From: Onchidella celtica
Taxonomy: Eukaryota > Mollusca > Gastropoda > Systellommatophora > Onchidiidae
Assembly: GCA_963931925.1 (NCBI GenBank)
Contig: OZ007569.1
Location: 18,892,482-18,956,481, forward strand
Direction: 5' to 3'
Length of the DNA: 64,000 nucleotides
The notes under the pieces were generated by a model. That model saw only the letters and a program-made list of their open reading frames with translations. It ran no database searches and was not told the origin of the DNA. A program made the position numbers and the translations under genes. Shown here piece after piece: positions 1-11,200 of the stretch. Position 1 is the first letter of the stretch; each line of letters starts with the position of its first letter.

Positions 1-210
1 CTTATTTTCCCATTAACCCCTTTTTGTTTACATTGTGACTCATTTCTTATCTAACACTTCCTCTTCCTTTTTACCACATGTGAGTGAACTTCTGTGAGGA
101 CAGACCTCTTGTCATTATTTTGTGAAATAAATCAACCTCCATCCTGACAAACAAGTGTTATTTTGCTACTACTTGTACAGCCCTTAGAAAGAATGGCCAG
201 TACTGCAACA
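1..210 (+). repeat. Copia 5' LTR, truncated by the window edge
   Basis: These 210 bases match 4822-5031 with two substitutions (at about 95 and 181). The other copy starts at 4731 with TGTTAG and ends at 5031 with GCAACA, giving a 301-bp LTR with TG...CA ends, so the first 91 bases of this copy lie outside the window. About 99% identity over the visible part suggests recent insertion. The last 18 bases already contain the gag start codon at 193. Confidence 0.93.
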
Positions 211-3200
211 GGTTATGGGCCCAGTGCCACCAGATCTCTGAGGATTCTTTTTGATGGAGACGAAAGAAATTTTTCCCTCTGGGAAACCAAGTTCCTAGGT
301 TCCATGAGGATCAGAAATCTCCAAGCTGTATTCAAAGACTTGGACAATGATGACCTCCCAGTGGACGATGACAAGAACGAGGAAGCCTTTGCAGAGCTTG
401 TGCAAGTGCTTGACGACAGGTCTCTGTCTCTCATCATAAGAGACGCCAAAGATGATGGCCGCAAAGCCCTGAAAATTCTGCGGAACCATTACAGGCCAAC
501 CGGGAAACCGAGAGTCATTACCCTCTACACTCAACTAACTTCGCTTGTGAAAAGCAAGCATGAGTCCATGACGGACTACATCATACGGGCTGAGACAACC
601 GCCTCAAGCCTAAGAGACGCCGGTGAACTCATTGCAGACAGCCTGCTCATCGCAATGGTACTAAAAGGTTTGCCGAGCAAGTACTAACCTTTCGTAACAG
701 TCATTACGCAAAAGGACCAGACCCTGACCTTCTCCGAGTTCAAAGTTGCGCTACGGAATCATGAGGATACCGATGAAATTAGCCAACAACACTCACAAAC
801 GAGTTCAGCTTCTTCAAATGTCATGTCAGTCAACAACAAAAGATGGTGTCATCACTGCAGATCAACCACGCACGACACCAGCTACTGCAGGAGGACGCAG
901 CCACCATCGCCTTCAACCAGAGATGCTCACCAAGGCCGAAAAGAGACACACCAGTTCAAACAAAAGTGGTGCGAAATTTGCAGAAATAAATCGCATCTCA
1001 CGAGGGACTGTAGAAAGCTGGCAAAACTCCGAAAAGTGAAAGACGTTTCCAGTCGACAATGTGAAGGATCAGAAGAACATTTCACATTCTGTGTAGACCA
1101 TAAATCCGAAACCGACAGTTATGTGAATGTCGCGAAGTTACTCGTGGACAGTGGTGCCAGTGTGCACATCGTCAACGACAAAAGCAAATTCAAAAGCTTC
1201 AAGAAGAATTTCCAGGCAACGAACCACATCATCGAACTTGCTGATGGTACCCGCAACAGGAGCCTCGCCGTTGCACAGGGAGACGCAGAAATTGATGTGC
1301 GCGATTCGAAAGGAAATTTATGTTCTGTGACCCTGGAAAATGCGCTGTACGTGCCATCCTTTTCCCAGAACATATTTTCTGTGCCAGCTGCAACTGAGAA
1401 AGGAGCAACCATCATCTTTTCTGACAAGTCAGGAAAACTGTACCCCAAGAACAAGTCAACATGTCTCGACATTCATAAGGAGGGACGACTGTATTTCCTG
1501 AACATTGTGCAACACGCCACCAACTCCAAGATTTCAAAGAGGCCGCTGAAGCTTTGGCACGAAGCCCTGGATCATTGTAACATCCAGGACATTTTGAAAC
1601 TAGAGGGAAAAGTAGAAGGTATGATTATTTCACAAAAGAATGAAAACTTTCAATGTGAAGTGTGCCCCCAGGCAAAAATGACTGACTCTAGGAGCAGAGT
1701 TCCTGACGACAGTGCTAGCGCACCTTTTGAGCTAGTACATGTTGATCTTTCGGGACTGATCAACCCTGAGAGTATTGATGGACACAAGTATGCATTAGTT
1801 TGTGTTGACAGTTTCTCCAACCTAACTTGTGTTTATTTTCTAAAGCACAAAAATGATGCATGTGATGCTTTCAAACAATACATTGCTGACATTGCACCCT
1901 ATGGCTTTATTAAGTCAGTTAGAAGTGACCAGGGTGGGGAATTCATTTCCAAAGAATTTACCTCCATGTTGGTCCACAACAAAATTCGCCATGAGAGAAG
2001 TGCACCATATAGTCAGCACCAAAATGGCAAAGCCGAGAGGGCTTGGTGAACTTTGTTCGAGGTGGCCAGATGTTTACTCGTGCAATCTGGGTTGCCCAAA
2101 AATCTCTGGACATACGCTGTTCTGACTGCTGCATATGTCCGCAACAGGTGTTTCAATAAGAAAATTGACAGCACTCCTTTCCAACAGGTCACTGGCAAGA
2201 AACCCAATATTGCCAACATGCAACCATTCGGTTCTCAATGTTTCTGTTTGGTCCAAAACCCAAAGAAACTTGACAGTAGAAGTGTGAAAGGCACGTTCAT
2301 TGGGTATGACATGAGAAGTCCTGCCTACCTGATCTACTTCCCTGAAACACTAGAAGTTAGAAAGATCAGATGTGTGAAATTCCACAATGATGACTATGTC
2401 TCTGAGAAGTCTGATTCTGTTGAAATTCCTTTCGGGGACTCTGTCAATGACAAAAACACACCTGATGATGAAACCCAGAAGAAAAATCCAACTGTAACAG
2501 TTGAAGAAAATCCACAAGAAAATGCAACAATCCAACAACAGACTCAGAATTCTCAAGAGGCAACATAAGGTTTGGGGAAAAGAGCCAGAACCCGACCTAA
2601 GTATCTTGATGATTACGTTGTTGATGACCATGATGATAACAATTGTGATGAAACTGATCTTTTGAACAGCACTTACTTGCAGCATTGCTACAACACTGTA
2701 CATCATATACCTACTTGTTACAACAATGCAATTTCATGTGATGATGCAGGTAAATGGCAAAAGGCCATGGATGATGAGATGTGTGCTTTGGAAGAGAATG
2801 ACACCTTTGAATGTACAAAACTACCTCCTGGCAGGAAAGCGGTGGGGGGGGGGGGAAATGGGTTTTCAATGTGAAGTCCAATCCTAATGGGGAAGAAACC
2901 TACAAAGCCAGATATGTGGCGAAGGGCTTTTCTCAGATCCCAGACATAGATTTTCAAGAAACATTCTCACCTACGGCACGCATTACGTCTGTCCGAACCC
3001 TGATTCAATGTGCAGTCCAGAACAACCAAATGGTCCATCAAATGGACGTTAAAACTGCATATCTCAATGCCCCAATTGATTGTGAGCTGTATGTAGAACA
3101 ACCTGAGGGTTATGCAAAAACCAATGAGAAAGGTGAAAAATGTGTGTGGAAACTAAAGAAATCACTCTATGGTTTGAAACAAAGTGGAAGAAAATGGAAC

Positions 3201-4283
3201 CACCTTCTCCACAAACAGTTGATAGCTGATGGCTTTGTACAATCATTGGTTGACACATGTGTTTATGTCAAAGATTCAGATGATGCCAATGAAATGTGTA
3301 TTGTCCTTGTGTGGGTAGATGACATTCTGCTTGTCACCAAAAGTGAGATAGCCATGACAAACATGAAGAGCAGCCTTAACAAACGCTTCTACATGAAAGA
3401 TCTAGGTCCCATTTCATGGTTCTTAGGCATTGAATTCAAACATGGGAAAGATTCCATTTCAATGAGCCAAGCTCAATATATTGGCAAACTGTTAAAGAAG
3501 TTTAACATGGAAAGCTGCAAACCAAAGCAAACAGCCTGTGACATGAATGTCAACAAGTTGCTTGGTGAAACACAACGTCACGAAAAAACAGAGACTGTGA
3601 AGGCTGAAATGACAAAATCAAGGTCATACAGAGAAATAGTTGGTGGCCTCATTTACATCATGACAGCTACTAGACCAGACCTATGCTTTATTGTGACCAA
3701 GTTGTCCCAATACTTGTCATTACCAAATGAAACACACATGACTCTTGCCAAACATGTACTCAGATACTTGAAGGCCACAAATGATCAAGAATTGACCTTT
3801 AGGAAATCAGTGGACAGCTTAAACTTAAGCAGCTTTTGTGACTCAGACTGGGGAAACTCAGGAGACAGAAAAAGCATTACCGGCTTTGTTTCACACTGTC
3901 AAATGATGGTCCACTTATTTCTTGGGTCAAAGAAACAGCAAAGCGTTGCACTATCCTCTTGTGAAGCTGAATACATGGCAATGTCCTCTGCTACGCAAGA
4001 AAGAAAGTTTCTTTTAGCCTTAGTCAATGACTTACATCTTGATTTGAATGATTTCACACTGAATTGTGATAATCAAGGAACTATTGCTCTGTCCAAAAAC
4101 CCTATCCAGCACCAGAGGCCTAAGCACATAGACATACGTTACCACTTCATCCGAGATGAAATCTCAAAAGGTCTCATGAAGGTGCAGTACGTGCCCTCTG
4201 AAGAAAACCTAGCAGATGTTTTCACAAAGCCTGTACCAAGGGTCAAGATGCAGAAATTCAAGGCCCTACTCATGGGCGAGTGA
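193..4283 (+). pseudogene. Copia (Pseudoviridae) gag-pol polyprotein, inactivated
   Basis: Single polyprotein of a Copia LTR retrotransposon. The ATG at 193 has a good context (A at -3, G at +4). Order: Gag; two CCHC zinc knuckles (847-888 and 970-1011); aspartic protease with DSGAS (about 1147); integrase zinc-binding segment (about 1555-1670); integrase core with D (1744), D (1927) and E (2035); reverse transcriptase with a WVDD catalytic box (about 3310) where copia relatives usually have YVDD; RNase H with SSCEAEY and a TKP-type C-terminal segment. Breaks visible: in-frame TAA at 685-687, TGA at 2047-2049, TAA at 2566-2568, and a frame change at a run of 12 G (2844-2855) just before the reverse transcriptase. 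All lie in otherwise well-conserved coding sequence. The copy cannot make its own polyprotein as read, though the G-run could be a sequencing artefact. Confidence 0.93.
211..225 (+). other. Primer binding site, copia-type half-tRNA
   Basis: The bases directly after the LTR, GGTTATGGGCCCAGT, are complementary to the anticodon-stem region of initiator tRNA-Met, not to its 3' CCA end. Drosophila copia is known to prime from such an internal half-tRNA site. Because the gag start codon lies upstream at 193, this site is also translated. Confidence 0.8.
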
Positions 4284-4718
4284 AAATGACAAATGTTGAG
4301 ACGAGAAACAAAGACTCATGACACATGAAGTGTGTCTTCTTACTCTTAGATTGATCAAAGAATGAAACTAAGATCTATCTACCTTATATGCAATTAGATT
4401 CTATACGTTCTTACCATATCTACAATCATCATATTGTTAGATCCTTTGGAATCTGTATTATGCCCATAGACTAGGTTAGACTTAGGTATATGACATTTAT
4501 TCATTCATTATTGTCACTATTCATGATTGTTATTTTTCTTGGCCGAAGAGCCAATACCTCTCATTTATTTTGTTCATTCGAACTTAGCAAGTTATTAATT
4601 ATTAATTTCTTGCCACTAACGCATTTTTCTTTTGATGTATGTACGTAAGGATTTCAATATAACTACGTGTATGTGTATCTCCACATTATCAATTTTGTTG
4701 GATGCTAACAATTCAGGA

Positions 4719-4730
4719 TTTAAGTGGGGG
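4719..4730 (+). other. Polypurine tract before the 3' LTR
   Basis: TTAAGTGGGGG lies directly upstream of TGTTAG, the LTR start, where the plus-strand primer of an LTR element is expected. The 435 bases between the gag-pol stop and this tract are untranslated and AT-rich. Confidence 0.7.
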
Positions 4731-5031
4731 TGTTAGACTATCAGTAAAAGTACTAAAAGTATCAGTTAAAGGGAAGCAATAAACCCTAAATTGTTTGACT
4801 ATGGTTATCATTGTTATGTCCCTTATTTTCCCATTAACCCCTTTTTGTTTACATTGTGACTCATTTCTTATCTAACACTTCCTCTTCCTTTTTACCACAT
4901 GTGAGTGAACTTCTGCGAGGACAGACCTCTTGTCATTATTTTGTGAAATAAATCAACCTCCATCCTGACAAACAAGTGTTATTTTGCTACTACTTGTACA
5001 GTCCTTAGAAAGAATGGCCAGTACTGCAACA
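4731..5031 (+). repeat. Copia 3' LTR, complete (301 bp)
   Basis: Starts TGTTAGACTATC and ends TACTGCAACA. Its last 210 bases repeat 1-210. Similarity stops abruptly at 5031, where the 5' copy continues into the primer site and this copy into flanking DNA. The target duplication cannot be checked because the 5' flank is missing. Confidence 0.93.
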
Positions 5032-5059
5032 CCCTACATCAGTCGGACATCAGTGCAAT

Positions 5060-6925
5060 GTTGTTGGATTTGTGCATCAGGCTTCTCGGAATTTTTTGGC
5101 TAACTTGCCAAACTTGTCAAGATTTTTCGGCCAACTTGTCGGACTTGTGTGTCAGTCTTCTCAGGATTTTTTGGCCAACTTGTTGGATTTGTGCGTCAGA
5201 CTTATCGGATTTTTTGGCCTACTTGTCTGACTTGTGCGTCAGACTTGTCAGAATTTTTCAGCCAACTTGTTCGATTTGTTTGTCAGACTTGTCCTAATTG
5301 TTTGGGTCAATTTATCGTACTTATAGGTCAGACTTGTCAACATTTTTTGGCTGACTTGTCAGACTTGTTTGTCAGACCTGTCAAATTGTTTTAGCTAATT
5401 TGTGGGATTTGCAACTTGTTAGATTTATGTGTCAGACTAGTCAAATGTTTTTAGCCAATTCCTCGGACTTGCGCGTCAGACTTGTCAAAACCTTTGTGGG
5501 CAACTTGTTGGACTTGTGCTTCAGACTTGTCAAACTTTTTAGACAACTTGTCGGATGCCGGCATTTTTCAACCAACTTATTGGACTTGTACGTTAAACTT
5601 GTCAAGATTTTTTTGGCCAATTTCTCGGACTTCTGTGTCAAACTTGTCATAATTTTTTGGCCAACCTGTCAGACTTGTCAAATTTTCCTGGGCAACTTTT
5701 TGGATGTATGCGTCGGACTTTTTCAGCCAACTTGTGCAGAATTTTTCTGCCAACTTGTTGATTTGTTTGTTAGATTTGTCAAAATTGTTTGGCCAACTTG
5801 TCAGACTTGTGCGTCCTACTTGTCAAACTTTCCTGAGCAATTTGTTGGACGTATGCGTCAGACTTGTCAAACTTTATTAGTCAACTTGTTGGATTCGACG
5901 AAATTTTTTTCACCCAACTTATTGGACTTGTTGCCAACTTGTTGCAAGCTACTTCTGGGTCAGACTTGTCAGACTTCTTCTGCCAACTTCTTCGATTTGT
6001 TTGTCACTTGTCAAAATTGTTTGGCCAACTTATCGGACTTGCGCGTCAGACTTGTCAATTTTTTTGGGCAAATTTGTCGTGCTTCTGGGTCAGACTTGTG
6101 AAATTTTTTTGGCCAACTTGTTAGACTTGTATGTCAGACTTGTCAAAATTTTTTAGCCAACTCGTCGGACTTATATAATTATTACACAAGTCAAAATTTT
6201 TTGGCCAATTTCTCTGACTTGTATGTCAGACTTGTCAAAAATCTTTTGGACAACTTGTTAGAATATTGCATCAGACTTGTCAAACATTTTTGGACAACTT
6301 GTTGACTTGTACCTCAAACTTGTCAAAATTTTTTAGACAATTTTTTGGAAATTTTCAGCCAAACTATTGGACTAGGGCGTCAAACTTGTCAAAATTTTTT
6401 GAGCCAATTTCTTAGATTTGTGTGTCAGACAACTTCGGCCAACTTGTACTATTTGTTCGTCAGACTTGTCAAATTTTTTTAGCCAACTTATTGGACTTAT
6501 TCGTCAGACTTGACAAAATGTTTTGACCAACTTGACAGACTTGTGCGTCAGACTTGTCAAACTTTACCGGGCAACTTGTTGGACGAAGGCGTCAGACTTG
6601 TCAAAATGTTTTTGTCATCTTGTCAGACTTCTCGGAATTTTCAGACAACTTGTGCTTCAGACTTGTCAGAAATTTTTGCTCAACTTGATCGATTGGTTAG
6701 TCATACTTGTCAAAATTTTTCAGCCACCTTGTCGTACTTCTGGGTCAGACTTGTCGGAATTTTCTGCCAACTTATTGGACTTGTGCGTCAGACTTGTCAA
6801 TTTTTTTATATTATTTTTACTTTTAGAATTTTGCAGCCAACTTATTGGACTTGTGGGTTAAACTTGTCAGAATTTTTCGCCTAACTTGTTTGATTTGTTT
6901 GCCAGAGTCAGACTTATCAAAATTG
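5060..6925. repeat. 43-bp satellite array, block 1 (about 43 copies)
   Basis: Tandem copies built around GGCCAACTTGT, GTGCGTCAGACTTGTC and an A/T run. For example GGCCAAC at 5173 recurs as GGCCTAC at 5216, 43 bases later. Copies are diverged and some are lengthened or shortened. Because 43 is not a multiple of 3, the reading frames cycle and the long open frames across the array are artefacts. It begins just downstream of the Copia 3' LTR. Confidence 0.92.
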
Positions 6926-8164
6926 TCACGAGCAGAGTTAGGGTCTTGGGGAGCATTCGACTGCACGAGAGGCAGCTAACTCACGCTCGGACACAACCAC
7001 ACAAGAAAAGTATTAAACAACTAGAGTATATATATATGTCAGGCCGGTCAGGCCATGTTTTACATAAATATTAATAAACAAACAAAAGACAATAGAGGTA
7101 TATTCAAAGCAATAAATTCTAATTACTAACTTAATCTATGATATTTCATGTAATTATGGTTCCTTATTGGATGTACTGCAATCAATAGCAAATAGGTATA
7201 TTATACGAAACTAGGTATCAATTTAAAGTGACAGTTGAGTCGCCACTGGCCAGTCGCCAGGCAAACTCTCCCTAAATCATATGGGCTTCAATGTTAGGAG
7301 AGCCCAGTACGTTCCAAGCCTACAGAAGCACACTTCGGCTTGTAGGTAATTACGCAGTTGCAAAAAAACTATTTATATATATGCACAATCATTATTCAAT
7401 TCATCAACAATGTGCCATATTACTTCAATCATACTATGGAAATAATTCTATAACACAGGCCACTCGTCGTCGAGTGCCAGCTGGGGTTTCCTTAGACTTC
7501 CTATGAGGCTGTGGTTCTCTCTCTATCTCTGATCTTCTATTATGCTTGAACAAATAAGATATATTACCATTGGTCACGCCTACTGGTAGGCGCGAACATC
7601 AAAATAGCGCAGCGTGGGCTTTCAAAGGTCAGCCCACTCAGACCTTTCTTTCTAGAGCTCAGTCAGTCCGTTAGCAAGGACTTCTAGTCTTCAAACCACA
7701 CAGTTCAGGTACTGGCCAACCGGAGATACTTCACGACACGATGCTTCTGCTCGTCTGTATTCACCAAATCTGAACGTTACACGATGTTTTATACTATCTA
7801 ACTACCCAGCGTGCTAGTCCGCTGGCCCAATTAGTTCAGCTATCTCATAGGTCGAAACCTCCCACCATTTTAATTGTAGTAATACGTCTGCACTATTCTA
7901 CCAGCCAGTTAACGTGCAAAAACTTGTCTAGTCATACTTAACAATGTCAACTATCCCCACCTTGTTTCACCCCTACTCCATTACTTATTAATCACGAACA
8001 TTAAAACCGACAAGCGTGCATCTAACAGTTTAACTTTACATTTATTTACTCACCAACTATAATTCGCGAGGGCCGTTCAAGGCCACCAGCCAATTTCTCA
8101 TGGCCCTGGTAAAACAACAACAACTCACTCTCTGCGTGAGTTTTAACAACATCTGAATCATGAC
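6926..8164. other. Unrelated 1.24-kb segment interrupting the 43-bp satellite
   Basis: No satellite copies and no convincing gene. It separates two blocks of the same satellite, so it is probably an insertion or a rearranged junction. A short hairpin near its right end (AACTCAC / GTGAGTT, about 8110-8132) is the only structure seen. I found no clear terminal repeats or target duplication. Confidence 0.5.
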
Positions 8165-8535
8165 AAAAATATTTTGGCAAACTTGTCGTACTTCTGTGTC
8201 AGACTTGTCAAAATGTTTTGGCCAACTGTCGGACTTGTGCATCGGACTTCAAGGAATATTTTTGGCCAACTTGTCGGACTTGTGGGTCAGGCTTGTGAAA
8301 TTTTTTTTTGGCCAACCAGCCGGTCTTGTGCATCAGACTTGTCAGGATTTTCGGCCAACTTGTTGGACTCGTGCGTCAGACTAGTCAGACTCTTTCGGCC
8401 AAATTGTTGGACTTGTACATCAGACTTGTCGGAATTTTTCACCCAACTTGTTGGACTTGTGCGTTGGACTTGTTGGAATTTTTCAGCCAACTTGTTGGAC
8501 TTATGCATCTTACTTGTCAGTCTTGTGTGGCAGAT
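8165..8535. repeat. 43-bp satellite array, block 2 (about 8-9 copies)
   Basis: Same monomer and orientation as block 1 (CAGACTTGTC, TTTTTGGCCAACTTGTTGGACTTG), with the same 43-bp spacing. Confidence 0.9.
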
Positions 8536-8566
8536 TTGTTGGGCTTACGCTAACATTAAAACAAAA

Positions 8567-8850
8567 ACTTGCAATTCTACAGGGTGACAAAGGGGCGCCA
8601 AAAATAGCCGGCTTTATGCGTTAATTGTATGTGTGTGTGTGTTTGTGTCCTGATTTTAGATCTAGTTCATCCAGTGAAAAGGTCATGAACAGAGGGTTTC
8701 CTTTTAGGGATCTTTGACCAGTTGTAGTAGTAATTAATATTTATCCTGAGGCTAACCCCAATAATAAATGCTTGCAATTCTAATGGGTGAAAAGGAGGCG
8801 CTTTAAAATAAATAGTAGGCTGTATGCGTTATTTGTGTGTTGTGTGCTTG
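8567..8850. repeat. Pair of diverged 80-bp direct repeats
   Basis: CTTGCAATTCTA followed by a G-rich stretch, a GGCT.TATGCGTTA motif and a GT run occurs at 8567-8646 and again at 8769-8850, about 202 bases apart. Probably local duplication. Confidence 0.65.
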
Positions 8851-8864
8851 TGTATGTGGCTGTC

Positions 8865-9080
8865 TGTACTCTTTGTGTCTCTCTTTTTCTCCGTCTCACC
8901 CTCTCTCTCTGCCTCTCATCTCTCTTTCCCTGCCTCTTCCTGTTCTCGCTCTGTCTCTCTCTCATTGTGTCTGTGGGTCTCTTTATCCTTCTCTCCCTCC
9001 CCTCCACCGCCCTGCTCCTTCTCTCCCCCCCCCCATGTTTCCTTATCCAGTCCCCGTCTCTCCTCCTTTCTCTGTGTGTG
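8865..9080. repeat. Pyrimidine-rich low-complexity tract
   Basis: CTCT-rich sequence with a run of 10 C near 9032. It creates overlapping open frames on both strands that I do not regard as genes. Confidence 0.85.
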
Positions 9081-9089
9081 TGAGTGAAC

Positions 9090-11000
9090 CTGTGCATGTG
9101 GCATGCTGCACGTGCTGTCTGGTCTTTCAACCGTATGTCCTGTCTTTCTATGTCCATGATTCTGGTACTGGTAGAGTCTCCTCTTGTTCTTTCATTATTC
9201 TATCTATTGTCTTGTTTTTTCTGGCACAATGTGACCGTTGTCGTGGCGACGTGCTTTCGTCAAACTCAAACAGTGTCCAGGTTTATTTACTGGCCATGGA
9301 GTGCGACACACGTGCGTTTCCCATCTGTATCACCATTACAAATCTGTGACTGCATGGGCGTATTCAGAATTTGTGTCATCAGGGACCATTTCTTGAGTAC
9401 GTATGCTCGACTTGTTTTTTAACTCTCCCCTCCGTCCTCTACCCTTTTTCATATGCCCTTGGCTTCAATCCCCCCCCCCCCCTCATGCACCCACGTGCGT
9501 ACGGCCACCTTAACCGTCCATGATAAAAGTAAACCTTTGATATTTTGGAGCTTCAAATGACATTTTAAGGACTATTTGACTGTTCCATCTGAAATAGCCT
9601 GTCGTTGATATTTTTCTTATTTTGCTACGAAAAAAAACAAAAAACTTTTGAATTCGTTACCCATCTGGAAAGCGCAGGTACGCTTCACAGAGACATCCCC
9701 CCCCCCCCGCGTACGTTTTTCATATGCTGAAGTTAAAGCCCCCATCCCCACTGAGTACGTACTTAATAGATGGTCCCTCAACACCCCGGCCCCACTCCCC
9801 CCGGTTCTGTAGTTTGTTGTAATTGCTAATGTACGCCAGCGTATTTCTACGTCTTGCATTTCACTACATACCACGTTCGAATTCGATGCTTGTATCAACT
9901 ATCATGTCCACAGTTGTGTGTCCGTAGTTTTGTGATATGTGCACGTCCGGTCAGCGAGCACTTTTTGTAGTAACTGTATTTCGTTTGCATTAATAATAAA
10001 AGGTCTCAAAAAAAAAATATACAAGCTACAGTTCAAAGTTGTTTTACAAACAACACCAACCATCAATTTCCCGTATCGCACCCCCCCCCCCTCCGACTTG
10101 TCCTGTATCGCCCTGGTTACTTGTATACAATTAACAAACAAAAAAAACAACAGGTCGTTTGGCTAATTAATTGGGTCTGAATGATTGGCCGCCGCTGTTA
10201 ACCGGAAGCTTATACATGTATACATAAAAAGTTTTGCTAATGTTTACTTTTTACCGAATCAAAATACGACGACGCTGAAGCATGCTGTGCTTTTGATGTA
10301 AAGATTGCAATTTTTTTGTGTGCTGTTTTTCTATTTTTTTAAAAAACCTTTTTGGACAAAAATTTAATTCGATACCATCTGAAGTGAAAGGTAAATCACA
10401 ATCATTTATCGTTATGAAAATATTTTTTGGCCTGATTATTGGAGTACATTTTAATGAGTAATATTAATAATGGCAGCTTTTATAACTGTAAGAAAGGTTT
10501 TTGAATTGTTTAGCGTTATTTCCCTTGTCTCCAGGGAGTTGATGGACAGCATGTTTTTCAGAACTTATTTTTTGTTCCATTCTTTGTCAAAATTTGACGC
10601 TGCTGACAAAGCGTTTCATTAGAAAAGTAGATAAACGTTATAAATGCAGTTGTGTAAGATTATTAATTAATAATTGTTTGAAGTTATTTACAGTATTACA
10701 GTTCACTTTCTGCGAAGCAAATATATTTTTTTTTCAGAACTTTTTCCTTTCTTTCTTTGCCATAATTTGACACTGACGACAAAGCGTTTCATTTTTCAAT
10801 TAAAACTTTCCGGACACCCGGAATAATTATGTGCTCTTGCGTCGGATTTTTTTTTTTAACGCATTGTGCATGTTTGAATGTGGTACAAACTAGTAGTACA
10901 CGCCTATTCACAGTTAAACATTTGTGTGCCTGTGATTTTTATATACATGTATTTACTCTTTTTTGCATGCTGTTAATTGTGTAGGTTCTATTGTGCGTAC
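9090..11000. other. No gene seen; poly-C runs and local repeats
   Basis: Contains C runs of 11-13 at 9470-9482, 9697-9708 and 10081-10091. AGGGACCAT...GAGTACGTA near 9378 is repeated in inverted orientation near 9756-9782. A 65-bp direct repeat (TTTTCAGAACTT...GACAAAGCGTTTCATT) occurs at about 10553 and 10733. No splice-supported exon was found. Confidence 0.5.
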
Positions 11001-11004
11001 GCTA

Positions 11005-11200
11005 CGTGCCCAGCCAGCATCCCCGATGTCAATCTGACGTAGATTTTCGCAAGGTTGGTAGAATTACAGTAAGGGCGGGTTCTCTACATCATATCGACGT
11101 TGGGGAGACTTCGTAAGCAGCAGACCTACGTAGGAACGATGTCATTCCTATGTACAAACTTTACGTGTCCTACACGTAGGATTCCCGTTGATTGCTTGCT
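11005..11200. repeat. Dispersed repeat family X, copy 1
   Basis: Shares with about 17955-18175 and 62810-63010 an ordered set of motifs: GACGTAGATTTTCG, AGGTTGGTAGAATTACAGTAA, GCGGGTT, then AGGAACGATGTCATTCCTATG and TACACGTAGGATTCCCG. No open frame is conserved between copies, so this is a non-coding repeat of unknown class. Confidence 0.65.

Noticed and set aside
5058..6884. Several overlapping open frames rich in Leu, Cys and Ser
   Set aside because: They follow the 43-bp satellite, whose period cycles through all frames; no start context, domain or splice support.
8780..9349. Open frames on both strands in CT-rich sequence
   Set aside because: Composition-driven; both strands are open over the same low-complexity tract.
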